The notes under the pieces: model-generated
What the model was told of the DNA's origin: nothing
Seen by the model: only the letters and a program-made list of their open reading frames with translations
Database searches by the model: none
Part shown: positions 52,930-61,957 of the stretch, piece after piece
How the letters are laid out: each line of letters starts with the position of its first letter
Position numbering within the stretch: position 1 is the first letter of the stretch
Program-made: the position numbers and the translations under genes
Assembly (NCBI GenBank): GCA_016705125.1
Contig: JADIYW010000004.1
Span: 206,444 to 270,443, forward strand
Source of the DNA: Bacteroidota bacterium
Lineage (GTDB): Bacteria > Bacteroidota > Bacteroidia > Chitinophagales > JADIYW01
Direction: 5' to 3'
Length of the DNA: 64,000 bases

Positions 52930-55458
52930 TTAAGGATTTTTTTTCTCAATCACTATTTTCAGGGTTTCCTTACTGCTTTCTCCTTCAAATTGTATGAAAT
53001 AAACACCAGAAGAAACCTTTTCTTTAAGATTTATAAGATTATTTCCACTTTCTATATTTTTATGAAAAAGTTCTACGCCAATTGAATTAAAAATACGAAT
53101 ATGTCCATTTTCTTCAGCTAACAAATTAAACACACCGCAATTTGGAACGGGAAACACTTTAATTTTTGAGACTAAAATATTATCTTTTATTCCTACAGAA
53201 CAGCCCAATTCGATGGCTCCCAAATCTGGGGCATTACCACAAAACTGTTGATTTATTCCATTAATCAATAATGCTCTATCTACCAAATTGCCATTTACCG
53301 CAGGTGCAAAATTATTTGATAAAACATCTTCAAATTCGGCATTTTCGTAAAACCCATTTATTTCAAACCCACTGGCACTTCTGAAAGCATTTATAGTTGG
53401 ATAAAAAACTTCAGAAATATTTTGTAAATACACACGAGAGAAATTTTCTCCTGAACTATTAAAATACATATTGTTGTCCATGTTAATTTTATTTATCTCA
53501 TTTTGATTTGGCATATCAATATTTAAGGCACTCCCATTTTGGGTTATGAACACATTATTTTTTGCAAAAAATGAATTGAATAAACTTGATGGCACATTAA
53601 ATACATCTAATCCATTTCCATATTTATCGCCATTATACTTTCTATGATATACCGTATTATTTATAAAATAGGTTGAACCACTACTCGCACAAAAATTATT
53701 CTCATCGCCGCAATTAAATTTTAAAGGACTGCCAAATGAAGTAATCAATTTCGATTTATCATTTAAGAAAAAACGACTAGTATTAAAATCTTTACCAATA
53801 TTCTTCAACATATATACTGGCCCTCTTCTTACAGGTGCCAAAGAAAACATATTTCCGGTATTGGTAAATGTATTTTTCCAAAAACGCATATTCCCTGCAA
53901 ATCCATCCACTTCCAATCCGTCATCAAAAGAGGTGTTAATATCATTTTCATGTATATCCATTTCTGTTGTTTGCTCATAATTACCATTAGTTCCATTAAA
54001 TCCAAATCCTATGGACATTGACTCTAAATTTTGAAACGAATTTCGTCGTATTACAACTCCTTTACCTGAAAAGTCTCTTTTCCCAACAGTAATGGCACTT
54101 AATTCCATCTGTCGTGTACTTGGTTGTGGGTAATAGGTGCTAGTAGGTACAGTAATAGGAAAAATCGGTGGGTTTGGTGGACTAAAGAAAAGATGACAGG
54201 TTGAGGTAAGTTGATTTCCAAATTCATCAGTTGGGCAATAACCTTCCTGAGTTGTTGCCTTCATCATATAGGTATCCCAGTTTTGCATTCCATCGATAAA
54301 TTCATTATCTTGAATGGTATTATTTTGAGAATTCCCTTCTAATATTACACTATAATTATTTCCATAAAATTTGCAATTTGAAATTATACTACCTTTAGAA
54401 TTATCTAATAAAATGCCTCTTGCTTCAGGCCAAACTCCATAATATTGAATTTTTAAGTTTTTAAATACTATATAATCCTTATTAATTACATTGAAACAAT
54501 ATCGCTTTTGCGAAATTTTTAAATCTATATTATTAGGATTTTCTCCATTTACCATTTTAACCCATAATAATTTAGATGGGTAATAACTATACTCCAAAGT
54601 TGAATTACAATTCAAAATCCTATCATCTCTAAAATAACCAGACAAGCCGATATTTAAAATAGAATCATATTTAGTTGGGTCAATAGTTGGGTTAAAGCCA
54701 TCATAATTGAACCTATTTAACTCTTTCTTTGACTTATAAGGATACAATCTATCTCCATTATAAAATAGACAGTTGGAATATGGAATAATTACAGTAGTTC
54801 GCCAAACATCTACAGCAGCATTTTGCTCTCTTACAAAAACAGGATTTGTAGCCATACTTCCATCTAAAATGACAGTTTGACCATTTTCTCCTCTTATAGT
54901 TATTGGTGCCCCATCAAGCCCTGATCTTTTTATGTCATATTCGCCAAAATAATAAGTGCCACCCAAAAGCACCACCTCCTGCCCTGCCTTTACTGAATCA
55001 AGCCCACCTTTCAAACTTCCAGGATTGTTGGAGTTATATAAAAGTGAAGTGCCAGTTGGCGAGACATACCAACTTTTACTTGCTGAGGGAAACTGAATTT
55101 CAGTCCTTGTTTCTTTGGTATAGTTGCGAGTAAAATTATTTAAAGGCGTTGTAGGGTCAAGTATTTCCAACTTTATAGCATATTCTTTTCCAGCAGTAAG
55201 CCAAAAAATACTACCAGTGAATGTGGAGTCATTTACCCTTGTTAATGGAAAACCAGGTTGTAGGTTTGGGATTTGACCGACATTTTCGGCAAAATAAATA
55301 TTTCCAATTGTATTTTGAGAAGGATAATTCCCACCTCTAAAAATTACATTTAATCCAATAGTCTCAAAATTGGCATACAAATCCACTTGCGGATTTAATG
55401 TTGAGAAAGCAAGATAAAAACGACAGAAAATAAAAAAAATAGTTATTAAAGTTTTCAT
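52930..55458 (-). CDS. Large T9SS-secreted right-handed beta-helix protein
   Basis: The start is set at ATG 55458, giving signal peptide MKTLITIFFIFCRFYLAF; an upstream frame to 55497 adds 13 residues before it. The 842-residue protein has an N-terminal beta-sandwich-like part (about 1-125), then parallel beta-helix repeats (ITIRGENGQTVILDGS, SIISNCKFYGNNYSVILEGN, NTIQDNEFIDG, DIHENDINTSFDDGLEVDGF). It ends in a type A T9SS sorting domain (IKVFPVPNCGVFNLLAEENG, SGVYFIQFEGES). The fold suggests pectate-lyase-like polysaccharide lyase or adhesin; no catalytic residues can be assigned with certainty. It is secreted to or across the outer membrane. Confidence 0.85.
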   Translation of the reverse strand: MKTLITIFFIFCRFYLAFSTLNPQVDLYANFETIGLNVIFRGGNYPSQNTIGNIYFAENVGQIPNLQPGFPLTRVNDSTFTGSIFWLTAGKEYAIKLEILDPTTPLNNFTRNYTKETRTEIQFPSASKSWYVSPTGTSLLYNSNNPGSLKGGLDSVKAGQEVVLLGGTYYFGEYDIKRSGLDGAPITIRGENGQTVILDGSMATNPVFVREQNAAVDVWRTTVIIPYSNCLFYNGDRLYPYKSKKELNRFNYDGFNPTIDPTKYDSILNIGLSGYFRDDRILNCNSTLEYSYYPSKLLWVKMVNGENPNNIDLKISQKRYCFNVINKDYIVFKNLKIQYYGVWPEARGILLDNSKGSIISNCKFYGNNYSVILEGNSQNNTIQDNEFIDGMQNWDTYMMKATTQEGYCPTDEFGNQLTSTCHLFFSPPNPPIFPITVPTSTYYPQPSTRQMELSAITVGKRDFSGKGVVIRRNSFQNLESMSIGFGFNGTNGNYEQTTEMDIHENDINTSFDDGLEVDGFAGNMRFWKNTFTNTGNMFSLAPVRRGPVYMLKNIGKDFNTSRFFLNDKSKLITSFGSPLKFNCGDENNFCASSGSTYFINNTVYHRKYNGDKYGNGLDVFNVPSSLFNSFFAKNNVFITQNGSALNIDMPNQNEINKINMDNNMYFNSSGENFSRVYLQNISEVFYPTINAFRSASGFEINGFYENAEFEDVLSNNFAPAVNGNLVDRALLINGINQQFCGNAPDLGAIELGCSVGIKDNILVSKIKVFPVPNCGVFNLLAEENGHIRIFNSIGVELFHKNIESGNNLINLKEKVSSGVYFIQFEGESSKETLKIVIEKKNP

Positions 55459-55529
55459 AGTAGTTAATTTACACAAAATTAACCTATATAAAACCAAGAG
55501 AAATACCCTAAAAGGGTGATATTAAAAAA

Positions 55530-55555
55530 AAGCCTCCCCTAAATCGGGGAGGCTT
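55530..55555 (-). terminator. Rho-independent terminator of atpD-atpC
   Basis: Arms AAGCCTCCCC (55530-55539) and GGGGAGGCTT (55546-55555) pair perfectly around TAAATC. On the minus strand the hairpin is followed by a run of T. It lies 21 bases after the atpC stop. Confidence 0.92.
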
Positions 55556-55576
55556 AAAAATATTTCATCTTATTTT

Positions 55577-55822
55577 TTATTTAGCAACGCCTTCAGTAAG
55601 TATTGATATTTTATTTTTCAATACTTCAGCAATGCCACTTTTGATGTTAAAACTCAAATTTTCTGATCCCATCTTCACTTTTACAATACCTTCTTCTAAG
55701 GCAGAAATAAAAGGAGCATGATTATTCAATATTTGAAATTTCCCTTCAACGCCAGGTAATATTACAGACTGAACTTCTCCAGCAAATAGTTGACTTTCGG
55801 GTGTTATAATAGATAATTGCAT
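55577..55822 (-). CDS. atpC: ATP synthase epsilon subunit
   Basis: The start at ATG 55822 gives an 81-residue protein beginning MQLSIITPESQLFAGEVQSV, the normal epsilon opening; seven extra residues are possible from 55843 but would overlap atpD. It has VILPGVEGKFQILNNHAPFI and continues to the end of the N-terminal beta-sandwich. The C-terminal helical hairpin of E. coli epsilon is missing, as usual in Bacteroidota. It couples catalysis to rotation in F1. It lies seven bases after atpD. Confidence 0.93.
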   Translation of the reverse strand: MQLSIITPESQLFAGEVQSVILPGVEGKFQILNNHAPFISALEEGIVKVKMGSENLSFNIKSGIAEVLKNKISILTEGVAK

Positions 55823-55829
55823 AATCGAA

Positions 55830-57341
55830 TTAGTTTTTAGCATCAGCTAATAATTTTTTTCCTTTCTCAATTGCATCATCAATTGTACCAACTAAGTTGA
55901 ATGCTGCTTCAGGATATTGATCTACTTCACCTGCCATAATCATTTCAAAACCTCTGATGGTTTCTTCAATTGGAACAAATACTCCTTTTAACCCTGTAAA
56001 TTGCTCAGCAACAAAGAATGGTTGAGATAAAAACCGTTGTACCCTTCTAGCTCTACTTACTACCAATCTATCTTCTTCAGAAAGTTCGTCCATACCCAAA
56101 ATTGCAATAATATCTTGTAATTCTTTGTATCGTTGTAAGATCATTTTTACGTCCTGAGCACATTTATAATGTCTTTCACCTAAAACATCTGGAGAAAGAA
56201 TTCTAGAAGTTGAATCCAAAGGATCCACCGCTGGATAAATTCCCAATTCAGCAATTTTTCTGCTCAATACCGTTGTAGCATCTAAATGCGCAAAAGTAGT
56301 AGCTGGTGCTGGGTCAGTTAAGTCATCCGCAGGTACATAAACTGCCTGAACAGATGTAATAGACCCTTTTTTTGTAGAAGTAATACGCTCTTGCATTAAT
56401 CCCATTTCAGTTGCTAATGTTGGCTGATAACCTACTGCTGATGGCATCCTTCCTAAAAGTGCTGACACCTCAGAACCTGCTTGTGTAAACCTAAATATAT
56501 TATCAATAAAGAAAAGGATATCTTTTCCTCCACCTTCAGTTCCATCTCCATCACGGAAATATTCTGCTACAGTAAGTCCACTTAAAGCTACTCTTGCACG
56601 CGCCCCAGGAGGTTCATTCATTTGTCCAAAAACTAAAGTTGCTTTTGATTCTTCTAAAGCTTTTTTATCTACTTTAGACAAATCCCAACCTCCTTCTTCC
56701 ATTGAGTGCTTGAATTCCTCACCATATTTAATTACATCTGATTCTAAGAATTCTCTCAAAAGGTCATTTCCTTCCCTTGTTCTTTCACCTACACCTGCAA
56801 ATACAGATAATCCACCATGTCCTTTGGCAATATTATTTACCAACTCCATGATTAAAACTGTTTTACCAACACCTGCTCCACCGAATAATCCAATTTTCCC
56901 CCCTTTTGCGTATGGCTCAATTAAGTCAATTACTTTAATACCAGTATATAATACTTCTTTTGAAGTTGACAAATCTTCATATCTAGGTGGTTTACGATGG
57001 ATATTGTATCCATTTGTAGTTGGCACATCACCAATACCATCAATTGCTTTTCCTACTACATTAAACAATCTACCTTTGATTGCCTCACCAGTTGGCATTT
57101 GAATTTGATTTCCAGTATCAATTACTTCCAAACCTCTTGTAAGCCCTTCAGTAGCATCCATTGCGATGGCTCTGATAGTGTCTTGTCCCAAATGTTGTTG
57201 ACATTCAAGAATTAATTCTGTACCATCTTCTTTCTTTACAATTAATGCATTAAGAATTTTTGGTAAGGTTACATCATTTCCTGCAAAGGATACGTCCACT
57301 ACAGGACCGATGATTTGTGCAATTTTTCCGCTATTAGCCAT
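55830..57341 (-). CDS. atpD: ATP synthase beta subunit
   Basis: The 503-residue catalytic F1 subunit has Walker A in GGAGVGKTVLIMELVNNIAKG (about 155), the catalytic Glu in AGVGERTREGNDL, Walker B in DILFFIDNIFRFTQAG, and the ALLGRMPSAVGYQPTLATEMG and SRARRVQRFLSQPF blocks. In Bacteroidota atpD and atpC form a unit apart from the other ATP synthase genes, as here. Confidence 0.97.
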   Translation of the reverse strand: MANSGKIAQIIGPVVDVSFAGNDVTLPKILNALIVKKEDGTELILECQQHLGQDTIRAIAMDATEGLTRGLEVIDTGNQIQMPTGEAIKGRLFNVVGKAIDGIGDVPTTNGYNIHRKPPRYEDLSTSKEVLYTGIKVIDLIEPYAKGGKIGLFGGAGVGKTVLIMELVNNIAKGHGGLSVFAGVGERTREGNDLLREFLESDVIKYGEEFKHSMEEGGWDLSKVDKKALEESKATLVFGQMNEPPGARARVALSGLTVAEYFRDGDGTEGGGKDILFFIDNIFRFTQAGSEVSALLGRMPSAVGYQPTLATEMGLMQERITSTKKGSITSVQAVYVPADDLTDPAPATTFAHLDATTVLSRKIAELGIYPAVDPLDSTSRILSPDVLGERHYKCAQDVKMILQRYKELQDIIAILGMDELSEEDRLVVSRARRVQRFLSQPFFVAEQFTGLKGVFVPIEETIRGFEMIMAGEVDQYPEAAFNLVGTIDDAIEKGKKLLADAKN

Positions 57342-57373
57342 ATTTCTATTTTGACTTTGTTTTTAAACCGACG

Positions 57374-57404
57374 CAAAAGTAATGTAAAAAAAATGTTTTA
57401 GCAA
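57374..57404 (-). promoter_or_regulatory. Promoter of atpD-atpC
   Basis: On the minus strand TTTG (57402-57405 region) and TACTTTTG (57374-57381) are separated by 20 bases, matching the Bacteroidota consensus. The leader is about 30 bases. The rest of the gap to smpB (57405-57640) is AT-rich and shows no gene or hairpin. Confidence 0.65.
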
Positions 57405-57645
57405 AAAAAACACAATTGATTTTCCACAAATAAACGCCATTTTAAAGGGATTAAGAAAAAAATAATATTGAGGTAATATTTTTTACCACTTTGCTATAAA
57501 ATTTTATTCTTTCATTTCGTTTTAATTCATAAAAAAAGGATTATCAAAATACAAAATCTTTGATTTGATTGCATACTAATAAGACGTCAATTAAATTAAT
57601 CCTCATTTATTTAATTTTTAATGCTTCATTTAGCTTCAATATGGT

Positions 57646-57653
57646 TATTTTTG
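57646..57653 (+). promoter_or_regulatory. Promoter -7 box of smpB
   Basis: TATTTTTG, ending 19 bases before the ATG at 57673. Confidence 0.45.
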
Positions 57654-57672
57654 CACTTCTATAGCAAAAAAA

Positions 57673-58149
57673 ATGGCTGCAAAGGATAAATTAAAACCAA
57701 TAGTATTGAATCTTGTGAATAAAAAAGCAAGATTTGACTTTGAATTTATTGATACATTCACTGCAGGGATAATATTGGCCGGAACTGAAGTTAAAGCTGT
57801 AAGAGAGGCAAAAGTAAGTATGGTTGATGCTTATTGCTATTTTGTAAAAGGAGAATTATTTGTCAAAAATCTGCATATAGGCGAATATAAGCATGGAAAT
57901 ATCTACAATCATGAGCCACTTAGGGTTCGTAAATTGTTGCTGAATAAAAAAGAATTAAAAAAACTGGAAAGTAAAATCAAAGAAAAGGGACTTACTATTA
58001 TTCCTTATAAGGTTTTTTTGAGTGATAGAGGAATAATAAAAGTAGAAATAGCTTTAGCCAAGGGAAAGAAATCGTTTGATAAACGAGAAACCTTAAAAAC
58101 TAGGGACAATGATTTAATGATTAAAAAAGTATTGAATCAAAGGAGGTAA
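57673..58149 (+). CDS. smpB: SsrA-binding protein SmpB
   Basis: The 158-residue protein binds tmRNA and brings it to stalled ribosomes. It has NKKARFDFEFIDTFTAGIIL and AGTEVKAVREAKVSMVDAYC (the GTEVKSLR-type motif), then LLLNKKELKKLESKIKEKG and a Lys/Arg C-terminal tail (KGKKSFDKRETLKTRDND) that enters the decoding site. No tmRNA gene is seen next to it in this window. Confidence 0.96.
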   Translation: MAAKDKLKPIVLNLVNKKARFDFEFIDTFTAGIILAGTEVKAVREAKVSMVDAYCYFVKGELFVKNLHIGEYKHGNIYNHEPLRVRKLLLNKKELKKLESKIKEKGLTIIPYKVFLSDRGIIKVEIALAKGKKSFDKRETLKTRDNDLMIKKVLNQRR

Positions 58150-58277
58150 TTGTTAGTTAGGCAACACCCTATCAAAACCACTATAAACATTGAGCGGACG
58201 GTACAACCAAACACAAACCAAAGCCATTTCTAATAAATTTTGTATTTTAGCTACCTATTATTGAATGAAAGATTATA

Positions 58278-59543
58278 ATGAAACTGAAAGAGAAAATATC
58301 GCTAGAAAAAATATTTGAAAAAGAATACAAAATCAAACTTGTTGAACCTGAAAACAACAAAGAAGCGGTTATTACTCACTTTTTGCATAACAACAAAAAT
58401 GGAGTTTCACAATTCTACAAAAAAGATGCTGTAAAATACACCAAAGAGATTTTAGAATATAAATATCCTGAAGAAGAAATTACGAATCTTGTTGCCGAAG
58501 AAGCGTTACAATATGGAATATTTGACACTTTTGATGTTCCATTTCCACCATTAGAAAACCCGAAATTTGAGTTTATAGATTTGTTTGCAGGAATTGGAGG
58601 TTTCCGTTTGGCAATGCAAAATTTAGGTGGAAAATGTGTTTTTACAAGCGAATGGGACAAAGAAGCCAAACGAACTTACAAAGCAAATTTTGGAGAACGA
58701 CCTTTTGGTGACATAACAAAAGAAGAAACAAAAGCATTTATTCCTAATAATTTCGACTTGCTTTGTGCAGGTTTTCCTTGTCAAGCATTTTCAATTGCTG
58801 GTAAACGCGGCGGTTTTGAAGATACAAGAGGAACTTTATTTTTTGACGTTGCAGAAATCATAAAACGCAAAAAGCCTAAAGCAATATTTTTAGAAAACGT
58901 AAAAGGATTAAGAAGTCATAACGGAGGAAAAACTTTGGCGACAATCTTAAATGTTTTAAGAAACGATTTAGGATATTTTGTTCCCGAACCGCAAATTATT
59001 AACGCTAAAGATTTTGGCGTTCCACAAAACAGAGAACGAATTTACATTGTCGGTTTTAGAAATGATTTAGGAATTGAAAGTTTTCAGTATCCAAAACCAA
59101 CAAATAAAAAAGTTGCTTTTTTAGATATAAAAGAAAAAGAAGTTCCACCAACAAAATACTTTCTTTCAACTCAATATGTTGAGACTTTAATCAATCATAA
59201 AGCAAGACACGAAGGAAAAGGAAACGGTTTTGGTTACGCAATAATTCCCGATGATGCAATCAGCAATGCTATTGTAGTTGGAGGAATGGGAAGAGAACGC
59301 AATTTAGTCTTAGACCACAGAATTACCGATTACAAACCAACAACTCACATTAAAGGATCTGTAAATCGTGAGGGAATAAGGAAGATGACACCACGAGAAT
59401 GGGCACGATTACAAGGATTTCCTGATAATTTTTTAATTCCAGTTGCTGACGCATCTGCGTATAAACAATTCGGTAACTCTGTTGCCGTTCCAGCTATTCA
59501 AGCAACTGCAAATGAAATTTTAAAACTAGTCAAAAACAGATAA
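58278..59543 (+). CDS. Type II DNA (cytosine-5-)-methyltransferase
   Basis: The 421-residue C5 methyltransferase has motif I FIDLFAGIGGFRLAM (about 98), motif IV with the catalytic Cys in AGFPCQAFSIAGKRGGFED, motif VI AIFLENVKGL, motif VIII QNRERIYIVGF, a target-recognition region of about 80 residues including EGKGNGFGYAI and VVGGMGRERNLVLD, then motifs IX-X (TPREWARLQGFPD, AYKQFGNSVAVPAI). About 95 N-terminal residues precede motif I and are not recognised. It is the protecting enzyme of a restriction-modification pair and overlaps the endonuclease gene by one base (TAATG). The recognition site cannot be read from sequence. The pair lies between smpB and a lipoprotein gene, probably acquired. 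Confidence 0.93.
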   Translation: MKLKEKISLEKIFEKEYKIKLVEPENNKEAVITHFLHNNKNGVSQFYKKDAVKYTKEILEYKYPEEEITNLVAEEALQYGIFDTFDVPFPPLENPKFEFIDLFAGIGGFRLAMQNLGGKCVFTSEWDKEAKRTYKANFGERPFGDITKEETKAFIPNNFDLLCAGFPCQAFSIAGKRGGFEDTRGTLFFDVAEIIKRKKPKAIFLENVKGLRSHNGGKTLATILNVLRNDLGYFVPEPQIINAKDFGVPQNRERIYIVGFRNDLGIESFQYPKPTNKKVAFLDIKEKEVPPTKYFLSTQYVETLINHKARHEGKGNGFGYAIIPDDAISNAIVVGGMGRERNLVLDHRITDYKPTTHIKGSVNREGIRKMTPREWARLQGFPDNFLIPVADASAYKQFGNSVAVPAIQATANEILKLVKNR

Positions 59544-60166
59544 TGGGAAAATTAAACGATCTAAGCATTACAATTGGAAGAGACAATAAGGCAGAATTAG
59601 TTTTTGATAGTTTGTTCCCCAATTTTTTAGAAGTAGAGTATGAAAAACCATCAGAATATATCCGAAAATATTGGAACGCTTTTAAAAATCATTCTGAAAG
59701 TAATAATAACTTAAACGGAAAAGTATTTGAATATATTTTAGCCACTCTTTGTGTTAGAGAAGGGATTTTACCAATTTATATGAGTGCAAAAGTTGCTTTT
59801 GTACCAAATGTAATTTATGACATAATGTTTTACACAGCAGAAAGAGGTCCAATTTGTTGGAGCGTTAAAACAAGTTTAAGAGAAAGGTATAAACAAGCTG
59901 ATTTGGAAGCAATAGCTTTAAAATATGTTCATAGAAAAGCATTGAGTTATTTGATTACTCTTGAAGAAAAGGAGGCAAGAAGTGTAAAAACTAAAATAAA
60001 AAGTGGTGATGTAATTGGTCTAGATGATGTAATCGTTGCTACAACAGAAGAATTCAACCAATTAATTTTAGAGTTAAAGAAATTTGAATTTTCTGAACCT
60101 CCGACAGTTAAAGTTATTGAAAGTAACCAAATTATCACAGAAGAAAAGGTAAATCGTATAAAATAA
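59543..60166 (+). CDS. Probable type II restriction endonuclease of unassigned family
   Basis: The 207-residue protein is translationally coupled to the C5 methyltransferase, the usual arrangement for its partner nuclease. I cannot place it in a named restriction enzyme family. A possible PD-(D/E)xK-type core is Glu63 (KVFEYILATLCVREG), Asp93 (NVIYDIMFYT) and Lys109 (ICWSVKTSLRERY), where the residue before the VK is Ser rather than Asp/Glu. So either the acidic residue has moved or the core is different. Function is inferred mainly from position. Confidence 0.7.
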   Translation: MGKLNDLSITIGRDNKAELVFDSLFPNFLEVEYEKPSEYIRKYWNAFKNHSESNNNLNGKVFEYILATLCVREGILPIYMSAKVAFVPNVIYDIMFYTAERGPICWSVKTSLRERYKQADLEAIALKYVHRKALSYLITLEEKEARSVKTKIKSGDVIGLDDVIVATTEEFNQLILELKKFEFSEPPTVKVIESNQIITEEKVNRIK

Positions 60167-60449
60167 AAAAGGCGATCGCATAACAACAGCTTAGCTCCAT
60201 TTTTCTGCCGCAGGTGCAACACGGAGCAAAGCATCGACTGGTATTGGTTATAAGGTTATTTGTGTTCATTGGCATTTATAAAACCCACATTCAGCAGTCC
60301 GCAGTGGGGAAGTTGACGGTTCAAGGTAAACAGTTCACTGCAATTTGGTTCATTTCTTGATTCTTGGTTCTAAAAATCTTGGCTCTATTAAAAATTGAGC
60401 ATTTAACATTCAACATTTTTTAAATCTTAACCTCATTAACCATTTATAT
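60167..60449. other. Intergenic region after the restriction-modification pair
   Basis: No gene is seen. From 60292 to 60421 it holds inverted, degenerate copies of the dispersed phrases: CAGCAGTCCGCAGTGGGG...GTTGACGG (60292-60341), TTTCTTGATTCTTGGTTCT (about 60352-60372) and GCATTTAACATTCAACATTT (about 60400-60420). The first 90 bases (60167-60260) are richer in G+C than the surroundings and may mark the edge of the acquired pair; no attachment repeat is visible. Confidence 0.5.
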
Positions 60450-61028
60450 TCAATCCTCTTTTGGTACTAAAATCAAATCTTCATAGGTAAAAGTAGATTC
60501 TCCAACTTTTATATACTTTCTTGAAAGGTGCAATTCGTCTGTTCTCAAACCAATAATATCCCATAAAACACCAATTCCCGTTTCCTCTTCGTATAAAAAT
60601 AATTGCTCTCTATTAGCAGTATTCCTACTCCGCCAGTAAAATTCCAAAATCCTTTTTAGTACTTGAAGAATCTATATTAATTGTATATTCTAAATCTGAA
60701 CAGGGTGAACCAGGTGCTGTAGCTATTTTTTACCCAAATATTGCTTTAGGGTATTGTATTCTCCATCTTTATCTATGGTAAAATAATAATCCAAGCTAAC
60801 AGAATCAATAAGGAACTGATTGCCACATATTTCATCAAACAAAGTGTCTTTTTCTATTTTTAACAACTGATCCAAATCATTTATAGTATAAGTAGCTGCT
60901 TTCCACTCATTAGCTAACCTATTTTTTCGCGTAATAAATGAAAAAAATGGATCCTCAGGACCTTTTCTACAAGAATTTAAGCCAATAAGTATAAAAAGTA
61001 ATATCGCAATTCTACTCCAAATTTTCAT
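60450..61028 (-). pseudogene. Lipoprotein of unknown function, two frameshifts
   Basis: The N-terminal piece (60723-61028) has lipoprotein signal MKIWSRIAILLFILIGLNSC (Cys20). The C-terminal piece (60450-60647, EFYWRSRNTANREQLFLY) is in another frame, and the stretch between them is open in the third frame (TAPGSPCSDLEYTINIDSS). One indel at the AAAAAA before 60724 and one at the AAAAA near 60652 would restore a 193-residue protein. Both are poly-A runs, so sequencing error is likely. It has no recognised domain and would be anchored in the envelope. Confidence 0.7.
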
Positions 61029-61096
61029 AATTTATATATTATTCAACAAAGGTAAGTTTATTTTTGAATAGCCAAAATCATACCAATTAAAAAAAG

Positions 61097-61738
61097 TTAT
61101 ACCTCCGTTCCTTGAAGCATTGGTACAAATACAAAATCATCATATCCTTCTCTTTTGTATTCATTTTGATTTATTCGGGTAATCCTCAACATTTTTTGCT
61201 TTACCCCCTCATTTAAAGGCACCACCATAATACCACCTATTGCTAATTGCTCCAATAATTTCTGGGGTACAACTGGTGCTGCAGCTGTGATTATAATTTT
61301 GTCGAATGGCGAAAATCCTGGCAAACCTTCAAATCCATCACCATAGAAACAACGAATTTTGGTGAAACCCAATTTCTTTATAAAGTCTCTTGATTTATTA
61401 AATAGCACTGATGTCTTTCTATTGAAAAAACTTTTGCGCCTAAAAATCAAGCACACAAGCTTGATAACCAGAACCAGTGCCTATTTCTAATACCTTTTCT
61501 CCTTTTTTTATCTCCAACAATTGGGTCTGATAAGCAACTGTAAAGGATGTGATATCGTTTGCCCCTTCCCTATTGGAAATGGTTTGTTCTCATGGCAATT
61601 TCTACAAAGGCTTTATCTAAAAACAAATGTCTTGGAATCATTTCAATGGCTTTCAACACATTTAAATCACTAATCCTTCCTTTTGCAAAGACTCCATAAT
61701 TTCTTCCTCATGCCCTTATGCCGAAAATTATCTTCCAT
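61097..61738 (-). pseudogene. pcm: Protein-L-isoaspartate O-methyltransferase, several frameshifts
   Basis: From ATG 61738 the minus strand reads MEDNFRHKGH, then MESLQKEG, AIEMIPRHLFLDKAF, HPFTVAYQTQLLEI, KVLEIGTGSGYQACV (the SAM-binding motif I), AKVFSIERH and GFTKIRCFYGDGFEGLPGFSPFDKII to VPMLQGTEV, in changing frames. This is the whole Pcm order over the normal length (about 214 residues), broken by at least four small indels. Only 61097-61456 is open as one frame. The enzyme methylates isoaspartate in damaged proteins for repair. The dense indels next to an equally broken phosphohexomutase point to a poor-quality stretch of assembly. Confidence 0.8.
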
Positions 61739-61933
61739 GGCATAAATTTAAAAATTCTTTTTGTAGCAAAAATTCTTTTTTTTATTCATGTGTTGACAAC
61801 AAAAAATTAATTTATTGCATATTTTACCATTTATCTATCCCTTTTTCTAAATCAAAGCGACATTACTACGATTTAACCCAATTATATTTTGAATTCAATT
61901 ATTCTTTTTTTAAACATTTAAATTATGAATCCT

Positions 61934-61941
61934 TAAATTTG
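61934..61941 (+). promoter_or_regulatory. Promoter -7 box of the phosphohexomutase gene
   Basis: TAAATTTG, ending 16 bases before the ATG at 61958. Confidence 0.45.
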
Positions 61942-61957
61942 CACAATAAAAATAAAA

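Noticed and set aside
57342..57672. Possible tmRNA gene beside smpB
   Set aside because: The gap is AT-rich, contains the two promoters and shows no tRNA-Ala-like ends or tag reading frame.
60171..60180. GGCGATCGCA, resembling the HIP1 palindrome of cyanobacteria
   Set aside because: A single occurrence in the window; a chance match or edge of acquired DNA.
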